A DNA stretch of 24,926 bases from an uncultured Chitinophagaceae bacterium (lineage in GTDB: Bacteria; Bacteroidota; Bacteroidia; Chitinophagales; Chitinophagaceae), in assembly GCA_934502905.1 (NCBI GenBank), contig CAKSVK010000031.1:1-24926 (forward strand). Reading direction: 5' to 3'. Under the pieces are notes generated by a model. It did no database searches, was not told where the DNA came from, and saw only the letters and a list, made by a program, of their open reading frames with translations. Made by a program: the position numbers and the translations under genes. Positions within the stretch are counted from its first letter, which is position 1; every line of letters starts with the position of its first letter. Positions 1 through 8,536 of the stretch are shown piece by piece.

Positions 1-2273
1 GGGCAAATGGTCAAAAGTACGATCCTGACGGACAGGTACAAACGCCGCCCCGGGCTTTAAACCATACAAATTATCCATTGCTGTTTGATGCAAATGACAA
101 TCCTATTTACAATACCAATTGGGAGAAAGAGGTATATAAGCCCGCATTTTCACATAATCATAATGTAAGCTTTCAGGGCGGTACCGAGAAAACTTTGTTT
201 AGCGCCTCCCTGGGTTACCTGGATCAGAACGGTATCATGGCCACTTCTAATTTTAGACGTTACTCCGCCAGGTTTACACTGGACAATGAAATAAACAGGT
301 GGCTGAAAATGGGTGGTAATTTAAATATCATTAAGTCTAATCAACGGGTAACACATGATGGTAATGGAGGCTTGAACGTGCCGAGAATGGTTTCGGAAGC
401 ATTACCTATTTTGCCGATCAAGTATCCTGACGGTACCTGGGCAGGTAACAGCAATATTTCAGGAATGGAAGGTGGTGCAAATCCCGTACATATTGCCAAT
501 AACCGTTATACGCTCAATAATAACTTCCAGTCTATCGGTAATGTTTACCTGTTGTTTAAGCTGGCAAAGAATCTTGAGTTCAAATCAGATTTTGGCTTCG
601 ACCTTACTACCAGGAGGGCAAACTTCTATTCGGCAAGCGACCTGCATAACCTTTCCATGAACCAGGGTGGTGTTGCCAATATCAACAACTACAATACTTA
701 TTACTGGCAGTCAGAAAACTACCTGACCTGGAACAAGGAGTTTGATAACGGGCATCGTATGACAGCGATGGTGGGTGCTTCCTGGCAGCAGTTTGCATAT
801 GACAGGATGCGTGCTGAAACGCAGAACCTGATCGATGACTTCTTCCAGTATCACTATCTGCAGGCAGGTTCGCTTCGTTCTGCTTCTGAGTCTGAAGATT
901 ATATGTCTTCCACCAATTCATATTATGCACGTCTCACTTATAATATTAATAATAAGTATCTCTTTACAGCTACCGGACGTTATGATGGTTCCTCCAAGTT
1001 TGGTATGAACAACAAGTATGCTTTCTTCCCTTCCGTAGGTGCTGCATGGAGGCTCTCTGAGGAGGATTTCCTCAGGGATAACAATACCATCAGTGATCTT
1101 AAACTGAGGGCCAGCTATGGTATCACAGGTAACCAGGAAATAGGGGTGGGAAGATCTATTCCTCAGATAGTTGCGGGCAATACCATATTAAATGGCGGAC
1201 TTGCATCTACTTTGATACCAAGCTACCTGGGCAACCCGAACCTGAAATGGGAAGCTACTGCTCAATATGATATTGGACTTGAGCTTGGATTGCTTGACAA
1301 CCGTATTGTACTGGCAGCTGATTTTTATAATCGTGATACCCGCGATTTATTATTGCAGACGCCTATCCCCTGGTCTTCCGGCATGAATACCAGCAATGTG
1401 TACCTGAATGTGGGTTCTGTAAGGAACAGGGGTATAGAGTTGAGCCTGAATACAGTTAATATTCAAACCAAGGATTTTACCTGGACGACCAACTTTATAT
1501 TTACGGCCAATAAGAATAAAATTACCAAGTTGAGAGATGATAATGCTGATATCTTCCCCGGACCTAATTTCCTGGGACAGAACAATATTCTGAAGGTAGG
1601 CGAACCTATCGGCTCGTTCTGGGGCAGGACCCGCCTGGGCACCTATGGCGAGCATGAGGCAGCGCTGGCGGCTACACAAGGCTTAAAGCCCGGTGACAGA
1701 AAATACCTGTTGAATGAAGATGGATCTGAAAATTATAGCATTATCGGGCGTTCTATTCCGAAATGGACAGGTAATTTTTCCAGTACCATGAATTACAGGA
1801 ACTGGGACTTCACTTTTGATATCCGGTTTGTACAGGGAATTAATACTGCTGCCAACTTTAAGCATTCCGTAGAAGACAGGCAGGGTATTGCCAACAGCTT
1901 AAAGACTGTTTTGGATGGATGGACGCCACAAAACCAGAACACAATGATATCTGAGGTACGCCCTTATCAGTTTGCGCAGGATTCCAAATTTGATACCTGG
2001 TGGGTAGAGGATGGTTCTTTTATACGTGGTCAAAACTTTATGCTTGGTTATTCATTACCATCTGCCGAGACAGAAAGAGTTAATATTAACAGGCTCAGAA
2101 TATATGCCAGTGTCCAAAACCTGTTCCTGATCACCAAATACACCGGATATGATCCGGAAGTGGACACCTTTAATACAGGGTATGGAGCTAACTCATCTTT
2201 TTCGCAAAACATCGACTTTTTTGCATATCCCCGTCCCCGTGTATGGAATTTAGGTGTAACTGTTAATTTCTAA
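1..2273 (+). CDS. SusC/RagA-family TonB-linked outer membrane protein, 5'-truncated by the window edge
   Basis: This is the C-terminal part of a SusC-like TonB-dependent transporter, which takes oligosaccharides or other large nutrients across the outer membrane together with a SusD lipoprotein. The frame is open from base 3 to the TAA at 2271-2273, giving about 756 residues. Full SusC proteins usually have about 1000-1100, so the signal peptide, carboxypeptidase-like domain, TonB box and plug start lie before the window. The visible part is rich in Asn, Tyr and alternating aromatic residues typical of barrel strands. It contains family-like stretches such as FSASLGYLDQNGI and ATGRYDGSSKFG, and it ends in an aromatic residue (GVTVNF), as barrel proteins do. 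The TTG at 78 is an internal codon, not the start. The susD-like gene begins 16 bases downstream, so the two are surely co-transcribed. The substrate cannot be read from the sequence. Confidence 0.95.
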   Translation, partial: ANGQKYDPDGQVQTPPRALNHTNYPLLFDANDNPIYNTNWEKEVYKPAFSHNHNVSFQGGTEKTLFSASLGYLDQNGIMATSNFRRYSARFTLDNEINRWLKMGGNLNIIKSNQRVTHDGNGGLNVPRMVSEALPILPIKYPDGTWAGNSNISGMEGGANPVHIANNRYTLNNNFQSIGNVYLLFKLAKNLEFKSDFGFDLTTRRANFYSASDLHNLSMNQGGVANINNYNTYYWQSENYLTWNKEFDNGHRMTAMVGASWQQFAYDRMRAETQNLIDDFFQYHYLQAGSLRSASESEDYMSSTNSYYARLTYNINNKYLFTATGRYDGSSKFGMNNKYAFFPSVGAAWRLSEEDFLRDNNTISDLKLRASYGITGNQEIGVGRSIPQIVAGNTILNGGLASTLIPSYLGNPNLKWEATAQYDIGLELGLLDNRIVLAADFYNRDTRDLLLQTPIPWSSGMNTSNVYLNVGSVRNRGIELSLNTVNIQTKDFTWTTNFIFTANKNKITKLRDDNADIFPGPNFLGQNNILKVGEPIGSFWGRTRLGTYGEHEAALAATQGLKPGDRKYLLNEDGSENYSIIGRSIPKWTGNFSSTMNYRNWDFTFDIRFVQGINTAANFKHSVEDRQGIANSLKTVLDGWTPQNQNTMISEVRPYQFAQDSKFDTWWVEDGSFIRGQNFMLGYSLPSAETERVNINRLRIYASVQNLFLITKYTGYDPEVDTFNTGYGANSSFSQNIDFFAYPRPRVWNLGVTVNF

Positions 2274-2289
2274 TGTCAAAATTACTGTC

Positions 2290-3822
2290 ATGAAAAAAAT
2301 GAAATATATATTACTGTTTTTTGCAGTGGCGACGATTTCAGTCTCCTGCAAAAAATTTCTCGAAGAAAACCCAACGAACTTCATTAATCCAAATGCAGAA
2401 CTGTCAACTGCAAAGGTGGCCAGGTCTATAACGAATGGCGCTTACCAACATTTAAGAAACGCTGTTGTTGGGGGACAACCATCGTCTTACGGTGGAAATA
2501 CCTGGAACCTAATGGAGTTTATGACAGGCAAAACCAGGAGTGACCTGGGGCAAACCGGGTATGTGCTGTTTCAAACCCTGAACTACAATGAAACGTCGTT
2601 TTATATGGATATGTGGTGGCAATACCTGTATAAAGGTATTGGAGCCTGCAATCAGGTGATTCAAATGCTGCCGAATATTCAGGCGGCAGACCTGACAGAC
2701 GACGCAAAAACCAACATGCTGGCGGAAGCTTATACGTTAAGGGCGCTGCAATATTTTTACCTGGTTAGAATGTATGGAGCTGTACCGAAAGTTACTGAAT
2801 TGCCAACTTCTGCTGAAGGGCTGAATTTGCCACGCGTATCGGCAAAAGAAATATACGATGATATCATTATCCCGGATTTGCTGAGAGCTGAAGCTTCTAC
2901 CCTGCCCTGGAGAGATGGCACTGGGTTGGTCTCTATGGGATTGGTAAAAGCGCTTCTGGCAGATGTTTATTTAACTTATGCAGGAGCGGCGATCAATGGT
3001 GGTAACGAAAATTATGCTGAATCTGCAAAGAGATCCCTGGAAGTAATTCAGAGTGGAGCGTATGAGCTGTTTCCTGAATATACAGATATGATCAATCCCG
3101 CTAATAAAAATACGAGGGAATTTATCTTCCAGATCCAGTTTTCCGCCTCCGCCAACACTTCTAACCCGTTAACACCGCTCAATATCCCCAACTACTCCAG
3201 GATTTCAAAATATTCTGATGAATACGGATCCGTATATCCTACTGCACAATTCATTAACTCGTATGCTGCAGGAGATAAACGTGCGAAAGAAAAACAATTC
3301 TTTTACACGAACTACCCGCATCTTACATCAGGAGAAACAGTAAACTTCGGAGGACATTATATCTATAAATGGTTCGATCGTGATGCTGTATTAAATACTG
3401 ACAGGGCTACCCGCTCGGATCTTAATTATACTTTATATAGGTATGCCGATGTAATGTTGTTATACGCTGAAGCTGCAAACCGTGCTGAAGGTACGCCGAA
3501 TACTACTGCCATAAAGATGGTGAATGATATTCGCGACAGAGCTGAGCTGACTCCAATAGCTGCGATGGGACAGGACGCTTTTGAAAAGGAGGTATGGTCG
3601 CAGAGGTATTACGAGCTTTGCTTTGAGAATAAAATGTGGTTTGATATGGTACGTACCCGAAAGATTAAAAATGATGTTACCGGCAACTGGGATGATTTTG
3701 TAGGGCATACGACTGTATTTGGACAAACCTATGCGGACAAGCAACTGTTGTTCCCCGTTCCGAAACAGGAGACAGATGTGAACCCCAATTTGTTGCCTAA
3801 TAATCCGGGATTCTCAAATTAA
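2290..3822 (+). CDS. SusD/RagB-family nutrient-binding outer membrane lipoprotein
   Basis: SusD-like proteins sit as a lid on a SusC barrel and bind the substrate before import. The 510-residue length is normal for the family. The N-terminus is a lipoprotein signal peptide: a Lys-rich start, a hydrophobic stretch, then a lipobox-like ISVSC with the lipidated Cys at residue 20, followed by Lys-Lys. The body contains family-like helical TPR-type segments (MLAEAYTLRALQYFYLVRMYG, around residues 143-163) and an LLYAEAANRA segment near residue 390. The C-terminal part has the usual FENKMWFDMVRTRK and LFPVPKQE signatures and ends with an Asn/Pro-rich tail. It follows the SusC gene after 16 bases and is the last gene before a strong terminator. 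No glycoside hydrolase follows, so the substrate remains unknown. Confidence 0.96.
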   Translation: MKKMKYILLFFAVATISVSCKKFLEENPTNFINPNAELSTAKVARSITNGAYQHLRNAVVGGQPSSYGGNTWNLMEFMTGKTRSDLGQTGYVLFQTLNYNETSFYMDMWWQYLYKGIGACNQVIQMLPNIQAADLTDDAKTNMLAEAYTLRALQYFYLVRMYGAVPKVTELPTSAEGLNLPRVSAKEIYDDIIIPDLLRAEASTLPWRDGTGLVSMGLVKALLADVYLTYAGAAINGGNENYAESAKRSLEVIQSGAYELFPEYTDMINPANKNTREFIFQIQFSASANTSNPLTPLNIPNYSRISKYSDEYGSVYPTAQFINSYAAGDKRAKEKQFFYTNYPHLTSGETVNFGGHYIYKWFDRDAVLNTDRATRSDLNYTLYRYADVMLLYAEAANRAEGTPNTTAIKMVNDIRDRAELTPIAAMGQDAFEKEVWSQRYYELCFENKMWFDMVRTRKIKNDVTGNWDDFVGHTTVFGQTYADKQLLFPVPKQETDVNPNLLPNNPGFSN

Positions 3823-3845
3823 CAGGAGATAATCCTGATCAACAT

Positions 3846-3880
3846 AAAATGCGCCTGGCTTTTAAGCAGGCGCATTTTTA
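3846..3880 (+). terminator. Intrinsic terminator after the susCD-like operon
   Basis: A perfect 12-bp inverted repeat lies 23 bases after the susD stop codon. The left arm AAAATGCGCCTG (3846-3857) pairs with the right arm CAGGCGCATTTT (3867-3878) across a 9-base loop. The A-run on the left and T-run on the right mean it could stop transcription in both directions. It closes the SusC/SusD unit and separates it from the thioredoxin-like gene. Confidence 0.85.
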
Positions 3881-3941
3881 CTTATAGTATACGGATATAC
3901 TTTTATGAATTTGTTACACAATCTTTTACATTTCCCGGAGT

Positions 3942-3949
3942 TATATTTG
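3942..3949 (+). promoter_or_regulatory. Candidate -7 promoter element (TATATTTG) of the thioredoxin-like gene
   Basis: TATATTTG matches the Bacteroidota -7 consensus TAnnTTTG exactly and lies 16 bases before the ATG at 3965. A well-spaced -33 TTTG was not found; the nearest, at 3910-3913, is too far away. The predicted leader is very short. This supports the gene having its own promoter after the upstream terminator. Confidence 0.5.
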
Positions 3950-3964
3950 TATAAATGTTAATCC

Positions 3965-4525
3965 ATGCAAAAGGTTTTTATCATTTTAATACTAAAGTTG
4001 TGTATATCCGGTCTTACACCGGCTTTTAGCATTGATTATTCTGACAGCATAATCCAGAACAACCTGAAGAAGGAGATTTCCTGGCTGACGGTTGAGGAGG
4101 CGGCTGCTAAGCTGCAGAAGGAAAAAAAACCGATCCTTATTGATTTATATACCGATTGGTGTGGTTGGTGCAAAGTGATGGACAAGGAGACCTACTCAAA
4201 CGCCAGCGTGATCGCTTATATCGAGCAGCATTTTTATCCCGTAAAGCTGAATGCCGAAACAAGAAAGGTGGTCAACTGGGGAGGAAAGGAGTTTAAATAT
4301 AACCCGGACTACAGGGTAAATGAATTTGCCGCTCTTATTACCCAGGGACAGCTTTCCTATCCCTCAACTGTTATTTTGCCGGCGGATGGCTCGGTACCCC
4401 AGGCTGTTCCGGGGTATCTGAAGGTACCGGATATGGAACTGATCCTTCGCTATTTTGGAGATGGGCACTTCGGTAAAACTGATTTTCAGGCATACCACCA
4501 GGCATTTAAAAATACCTGGAAGTAG
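3965..4525 (+). CDS. Secreted thioredoxin-fold protein (DUF255/thioredoxin_7-like)
   Basis: A 186-residue protein with a hydrophobic Sec-type signal at residues 1-22 and a single thioredoxin fold. The redox-active motif WCGWC lies at residues 65-69 (Cys66 and Cys69), preceded by the DLYTDW strand typical of thioredoxin-like proteins. A YPST segment around Pro133 fits the cis-proline loop. It probably acts in the periplasm as a thiol-disulfide reductase or isomerase. The WCGWCK form is commoner in DUF255/thioredoxin_7 proteins than in true thioredoxins (WCGPC), so the partner is unknown. It has its own candidate promoter and lies between the susCD terminator and a convergent dehydrogenase gene, so it is probably a single-gene unit. 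Start at 3965 is chosen because it gives a complete signal peptide directly after the promoter. Confidence 0.85.
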   Translation: MQKVFIILILKLCISGLTPAFSIDYSDSIIQNNLKKEISWLTVEEAAAKLQKEKKPILIDLYTDWCGWCKVMDKETYSNASVIAYIEQHFYPVKLNAETRKVVNWGGKEFKYNPDYRVNEFAALITQGQLSYPSTVILPADGSVPQAVPGYLKVPDMELILRYFGDGHFGKTDFQAYHQAFKNTWK

Positions 4526-4538
4526 CCGGACGTCCGGC
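4525..4538. repeat. 14-bp perfect palindrome GCCGGACGTCCGGC
   Basis: A fully self-complementary GC-rich sequence overlaps the last base of the thioredoxin-like gene's stop codon. No T-run follows on either strand, so it is not a classic terminator. It may be a protein-binding palindrome, or a hairpin that stabilises the mRNA 3' end. Confidence 0.5.
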
Positions 4539-4581
4539 GGGAATGTGAAGAACAGTAATCTTCCGGATCTATGACTTCTGA

Positions 4582-4606
4582 CTGATTAAAAGCATAATTT
4601 AATCAG
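4582..4606. terminator. Possible bidirectional terminator hairpin between convergent genes
   Basis: The arms CTGATTAAA (4582-4590) and TTTAATCAG (4598-4606) pair perfectly over 9 bp across a 7-base loop. The hairpin sits between the 3' ends of the plus-strand thioredoxin-like gene and the minus-strand dehydrogenase gene. The stem is AT-rich and lacks a long following T-run, so termination strength is uncertain. Confidence 0.4.
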
Positions 4607-4626
4607 GCATTCCTTAGACGGCTATC

Positions 4627-5880
4627 CTACTCAAACCGCTCTACTGCAAAGGGGGTAATATCCATAGATGTTTTTTCTCCGTCAACGATCTCTTTCACCA
4701 ATTGTCCTGTACCCGCTCCAAGGCTTAGGCCAAGCATGGAATGACCGGTAGCTACTACTACATTTTTGAAAGCCTTTACCCGTCCGATATAAGGAAGTCC
4801 GTCAGCAGAACATGGACGGAAACCATACCATATTTGTTCTGTTGAAGGTTGTGGTATATCAAACTGCGGATAATATCGTTTCACAGCATTGATGATGCCG
4901 TTTATCCTGTTGTAGCGTGGAGGCGTATCAACGGGAACCACTTCCATTGTTCCGCCAAACCTTATTTTATTCCCATCCATGGGTGTAATGGCTACACGCC
5001 CTTCCACCAGCACAGCCGGGTGATTAAGCTTATAAGCGCTGTTTTCCAGTGTTATGGAATAACCACGCCCAGGCATCATGGGAATTTTGGTATCAGCCAT
5101 AGCAGCAATTTCCCTGCTCCAGGCGCCGGTAGCTATTATTACTTCTTCCGCATCCAGTGCATGATCCGGTGTAATGACCTTTGTAATATTGCTGCCGCTT
5201 TTTTCAAACCTTACCACAGGCTGGTGTGTGAGTAATTGTACGCCGTGTTGCTTCAGCAGCTTCAATAAACCGTGCATCAACTTTTCGGGGTAGAGGTGGG
5301 CATCGCAGGCAAAGAGCACAGCACCCCTTGATATGATTTCCGTTTGCGGCTCCATGTCCTGCAATTCCTGGCCGGTCAACAGCCTTGTATTGGTCAAACC
5401 CAGGCGATGCGCTTTTTCTACCAGGTGCCGGGCATGCTCTTCAGCAGCTTCAGTTTGAAAAACCTCCAGCAGGCCTTTGTGCTCATATGCAAATTGAAAA
5501 CCGGGGATACTGGTCCAGCCCTCATATGCTTTCTGGCTGAGTATGGCTATATCCCTTAAAGGAAGAGCCGCCTTTTCCACATGTGTGGCATTAGCACTCT
5601 TCATGAATTTAATTCCCCAGTCTACCAGCGCACTTTTCAGGGAGGGCTGCACATAAAACGGGCTGAGAGAGTTGAACATCCATTTAAAGCCTTTCCAGAC
5701 AATACCGGGAGCAGCAAGCGGGACGAAATGGCTGGGACATACATAACCGGCATTGCCATATGAACAGTTATTCAGAAAGTCCTCTTTATCAATTACGGTC
5801 ACCTGATGCCCGGACTGTTGCAGGTGATAGGCAGCACTTAAGCCGATGATGCCACCGCCTATCACTACTATTTGTTTCAT
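4627..5880 (-). CDS. DadA-like FAD-dependent D-amino-acid dehydrogenase (DAO family)
   Basis: A 417-residue FAD oxidoreductase of the DAO superfamily. The N-terminus has the dinucleotide-binding motif VVIGGGIIGLSAAYHL (residues 4-19), with an acidic residue at the end of the second strand (VIDKED). The following NCSYGNAGYVCPSHFVPLAAPG stretch is characteristic of DadA-type D-amino-acid dehydrogenases. The C-terminus has the family's second FAD-contacting region (WYGFRPCSADGLPYIG, then ATGHSMLGLSLGAGTG). DadA-type enzymes oxidise D-amino acids to 2-oxo acids, passing electrons to quinone or another carrier. Related enzymes act on hydroxyproline-derived cis-4-hydroxy-D-proline, and the sequence alone does not tell these apart. 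No racemase, epimerase or proline-pathway gene lies beside it. It is transcribed away from recA and probably has its own promoter in 5881-6007. Confidence 0.82.
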   Translation of the reverse strand: MKQIVVIGGGIIGLSAAYHLQQSGHQVTVIDKEDFLNNCSYGNAGYVCPSHFVPLAAPGIVWKGFKWMFNSLSPFYVQPSLKSALVDWGIKFMKSANATHVEKAALPLRDIAILSQKAYEGWTSIPGFQFAYEHKGLLEVFQTEAAEEHARHLVEKAHRLGLTNTRLLTGQELQDMEPQTEIISRGAVLFACDAHLYPEKLMHGLLKLLKQHGVQLLTHQPVVRFEKSGSNITKVITPDHALDAEEVIIATGAWSREIAAMADTKIPMMPGRGYSITLENSAYKLNHPAVLVEGRVAITPMDGNKIRFGGTMEVVPVDTPPRYNRINGIINAVKRYYPQFDIPQPSTEQIWYGFRPCSADGLPYIGRVKAFKNVVVATGHSMLGLSLGAGTGQLVKEIVDGEKTSMDITPFAVERFE

Positions 5881-6007
5881 ATAAGGATGGTATGTTTACT
5901 ATACATGGATGAAAATACGCCGTGATTTTTCAAGGTAGTTGCTGTCTGATCCCGACATGCATATTGTATTTCCGGATGCAAGTTACTCTGTTTTGGATTG
6001 TACAAAC

Positions 6008-6035
6008 AAAAAAACCGTTGAATTGAATCAACGGC
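6008..6035 (-). terminator. Intrinsic terminator of recA
   Basis: Read on the minus strand, a stem of GCCGTTGA with TCAACGGT (seven Watson-Crick pairs plus one G-U, plus-strand positions 6014-6035) has a 6-base loop and is followed by a run of T (A-run 6008-6014 on the plus strand). It lies about 35 bases after the recA stop and separates recA from the downstream dehydrogenase gene. Confidence 0.8.
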
Positions 6036-6069
6036 TTTGTCCCAATAACCCGTCCATATATAAGTCTAC

Positions 6070-7077
6070 TTACTGTGCAGTTTGAATTTCTTTTATTTTC
6101 TCTCTTATTTTCCCTTCCACTTCGGCAGATAGCTCGGGATTATCCAGCAGCAGTTGTTTTACTGCATCGCGACCCTGTCCGAGTTTATCCCCGTTATAGC
6201 TGTACCAGCTACCGCTTTTTTGGATAATGTTCATTTCCACACCCATGTCAATGATCTCTCCCACTTTGGAAATACCTTCTCCAAACACGATGTCAAATTC
6301 AGCGGTTCTGAAAGGAGGTGCTACTTTGTTCTTTACCACTTTTACTTTAACGCGGTTTCCAATTGCCTCATCCCCGTCCTTGATCTGGGCCATCCTGCGG
6401 ATATCCAACCTTACGGAAGCATAAAATTTCAGCGCGTTACCACCGGTAGTAGTTTCAGGGTTACCGAACATTACCCCTATTTTCTCACGCAACTGGTTGA
6501 TAAATATGCAAACTGTGTTGGTCTTATTGATTGTGGCGGTCAGCTTACGCAGCGCCTGTGACATCAATCTTGCCTGCAATCCCATTTTGCTGTCTCCCAT
6601 TTCGCCTTCCAGTTCTCCCTTGGGTACCAGTGCGGCTACAGAGTCAATGACCACTACATCCAGCGCCCCGGATAATATGAGCCTGTCTGCAATTTCAAGG
6701 GCCTGTTCTCCATAATCCGGTTGGGAGATCAGCAGATTGTCCACATCTACCCCCAATTTAGTAGCATAGGCGCTGTCAAAAGCATGTTCTGCATCAATAA
6801 TGGCGCATACGCCTCCTTTTTTCTGAGCTTCTGCTATGATATGGATGGCGACGGTAGTTTTACCGGTAGATTCAGGTCCGTATATCTCTATGATCCTTCC
6901 TTTGGGAACACCCCCTATGCCCAGGGCTGTATCCAGGCCGATAGAGCCGGTGGAAACGACTTCCATTTCCTGGCCGGACTTTTCATTCATCATCATCACG
7001 CTTCCCTTGCCAAAATCCTTTTCAATCTTATCAATAGTTAGCTTTAATGCTTTCAGCTTTTCGGTATTTGCAGACAT
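6070..7077 (-). CDS. recA: Recombinase RecA
   Basis: RecA forms filaments on single-stranded DNA, drives homologous recombination and acts as co-protease for SOS induction. The 335-residue length is typical. Visible motifs are Walker A GPESTGKT (residues 67-74), the catalytic Glu97 in IDAEHAFD, the Walker B strand VVVID (141-145), and the L2 region with [27 protein letters not shown] (193-218). The C-terminal tail is short and ends in a basic/acidic mix, without the long acidic tail of the E. coli protein. It is a single-gene unit with its own terminator. No E. coli-type LexA box is visible upstream, so any SOS control would use another operator. Identification is certain. Confidence 0.99.
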   Translation of the reverse strand: MSANTEKLKALKLTIDKIEKDFGKGSVMMMNEKSGQEMEVVSTGSIGLDTALGIGGVPKGRIIEIYGPESTGKTTVAIHIIAEAQKKGGVCAIIDAEHAFDSAYATKLGVDVDNLLISQPDYGEQALEIADRLILSGALDVVVIDSVAALVPKGELEGEMGDSKMGLQARLMSQALRKLTATINKTNTVCIFINQLREKIGVMFGNPETTTGGNALKFYASVRLDIRRMAQIKDGDEAIGNRVKVKVVKNKVAPPFRTAEFDIVFGEGISKVGEIIDMGVEMNIIQKSGSWYSYNGDKLGQGRDAVKQLLLDNPELSAEVEGKIREKIKEIQTAQ

Positions 7078-7118
7078 ATATTAACAGGTTTATAGTACTC
7101 AAAATTAATTGTTGGCTG

Positions 7119-7126
7119 TAAAGATA
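7119..7126 (-). promoter_or_regulatory. Weak candidate -7 element of recA (TATCTTTA on the minus strand)
   Basis: On the minus strand this reads TATCTTTA, one base off TAnnTTTG, about 41 bases before the recA ATG. The region 7078-7369 is AT-rich and holds the divergent promoters of recA and the glycosyltransferase gene. It also holds a 10-bp palindrome TTTCCGGAAA at 7182-7191. No matching -33 element was found. Confidence 0.3.
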
Positions 7127-7289
7127 AGGATAAACTTATTAACACTAATAAATTTAGCAAAAAAATACTAAAAAAATTTGCTTTCCGGAAAAAAGGGGGA
7201 TATGTAAAGAATATTATATGTAAAGATGGTATGGTTTTTATTATAAGGTAATAACGCTTTCAGGTATTACAAAGGTTATTCCATTGTTA

Positions 7290-7297
7290 TATCTTTG
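7290..7297 (+). promoter_or_regulatory. Candidate -7 promoter element (TATCTTTG) of the glycan cluster
   Basis: TATCTTTG matches the Bacteroidota TAnnTTTG consensus exactly and lies about 72 bases before the GTG start at 7370. The predicted leader carries a hairpin (7326-7350). A good -33 element was not seen. Confidence 0.5.
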
Positions 7298-7325
7298 TGC
7301 TGGTAAAAATATTTTCTGGAAGGCA

Positions 7326-7350
7326 TTGAACAGTTCATGTATCTGTTTAA
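7326..7350 (+). promoter_or_regulatory. Leader hairpin upstream of the glycosyltransferase gene
   Basis: The arms TTGAACAG (7326-7333) and CTGTTTAA (7343-7350) pair over 8 bp with one G-U pair and a 9-base loop. The hairpin lies between the candidate promoter and the GTG start, 19 bases before the start codon. It could be an operator half-site pair or an RNA structure. No T-run follows, so it is not an obvious attenuator. Confidence 0.4.
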
Positions 7351-7369
7351 GTAAAGTTGGTTATTTCGC

Positions 7370-8536
7370 GTGGATAAAAAAAAGCTAATCAGGGTTACGA
7401 CTGTTCCGGTATCTTTATCTACCCTGCTCAAGGGACAGCTAAGATTCATGTCGGAAAACGGAGGATTCGAGGTAATTGGGATTTCCAGTGCCGGTGAAGC
7501 ATTGGAAACCGTCGGGCAGCAGGAAAATGTCAGGACCATTGCTGTGGAAATGACAAGAACAATATCTCCTTTGAAGGATTTGCAATCTGTATGGAAGCTA
7601 TACCGGATTTTCAGGAAAGAAAAGCCGCTGATAGTTCATACCCATACTCCCAAAGCAGGGACGGTTGGCATGTTAGCAGGCTGGTTGGCAGGTGTTCCAT
7701 ACCGGTTACACACGGTGGCCGGCTTACCGCTTTTGCTGGCGACCGGTAAAAAGCGCAAGTTGCTGGATTTTGTGGAGAAAATGACTTACCGCTGGGCTAC
7801 AATGGTTTATCCTAATTCCAACGGGCTTTACGATATTATCCTGGAGAACAGGTACACAACCAAGTCGAAGCTGAAAGTGTTGGGAAAAGGCAGTTCAAAC
7901 GGTATTGATACCAGGTTTTTTGATCCGGCATTGATACCGGATAGTGAAAAGCAGGAGCTAAGGGCATCGCTGGGGATTCAGCCGGATGATTTTGTGTATG
8001 TTTTTGTAGGCCGGGTAGTTAAGGATAAGGGGATAAATGAGCTCATTGCGGCTTTTGACAGGATACATCAGCACCACCCCAATGCTAAACTGATTTTGGT
8101 GGGTAGTTTTGAACGTAACCTGGATCCGCTCACTCCCGATACGGAGAGGATCATTGATACAAACCCCGGCATTATAGCAGTCGGGCAAAAGAAAGACGTG
8201 CGTCCTTTTTTTGCTGTGGCGGATGTTTTTACTTTTCCCAGTTACCGGGAGGGTTTTCCAAATGTATTGATGCAATCCTGTGCGATGGGGGTAGCCAGTA
8301 TTGCTACGGATATCAATGGCTGTAACGAAATAGTCGAAGATGGATTTAACGGAGTTATCATTCCTTCACAGAACCAGGAAAAGTTATATGAACAGATGTT
8401 GTATCTGTATGAGCATCCTGAGATAAGAAAACGTATTGCGCAAAACAGCCGCCCCAGGATCGTCGAAAACTACGAAAGAGAATATGTCCAGAATGAAATT
8501 CTGAAGGAATACCGTTCGCTTATAAAAGAAAATTAA
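7370..8536 (+). CDS. GT4-type glycosyltransferase (GT-B fold), probable surface glycan assembly
   Basis: A 388-residue retaining-type glycosyltransferase. The N-terminal half carries VHTHTPKAGTVGMLAG (89-104), typical of the acceptor domain. The C-terminal half has the nucleotide-sugar domain signatures FVGRVVKDKGI (212-222) and SYREGFPNVLMQ. In the usual EX7E motif the first Glu is present (Glu294) but the second position is Gln302. The start is GTG at 7370: an in-frame TAA at 7352-7354 excludes earlier starts, and the protein then begins MDKKKLIRVTTVPVSL, as such proteins do. The stop codon overlaps the ATG of the next gene by one base (TAATG), showing translational coupling with the phosphoglycosyl transferase. 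It probably adds the second sugar to an undecaprenyl-linked precursor for capsule, exopolysaccharide or protein glycan. The sugar is unknown. Confidence 0.88.
   Translation: MDKKKLIRVTTVPVSLSTLLKGQLRFMSENGGFEVIGISSAGEALETVGQQENVRTIAVEMTRTISPLKDLQSVWKLYRIFRKEKPLIVHTHTPKAGTVGMLAGWLAGVPYRLHTVAGLPLLLATGKKRKLLDFVEKMTYRWATMVYPNSNGLYDIILENRYTTKSKLKVLGKGSSNGIDTRFFDPALIPDSEKQELRASLGIQPDDFVYVFVGRVVKDKGINELIAAFDRIHQHHPNAKLILVGSFERNLDPLTPDTERIIDTNPGIIAVGQKKDVRPFFAVADVFTFPSYREGFPNVLMQSCAMGVASIATDINGCNEIVEDGFNGVIIPSQNQEKLYEQMLYLYEHPEIRKRIAQNSRPRIVENYEREYVQNEILKEYRSLIKEN

Noticed and set aside
78..80. TTG at 78 as the start of the SusC-like gene
   Set aside because: The frame is open to the window edge and the remaining protein lacks the signal peptide and plug, so this is an internal codon of a truncated gene.
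7078..7369. Search for an E. coli-type LexA box (CTGT-N8-ACAG) before recA
   Set aside because: None was seen. The only related arrangement, at 7326-7350, is the reverse order (ACAG then CTGT), lies near the divergent glycosyltransferase gene, and better fits a leader hairpin.
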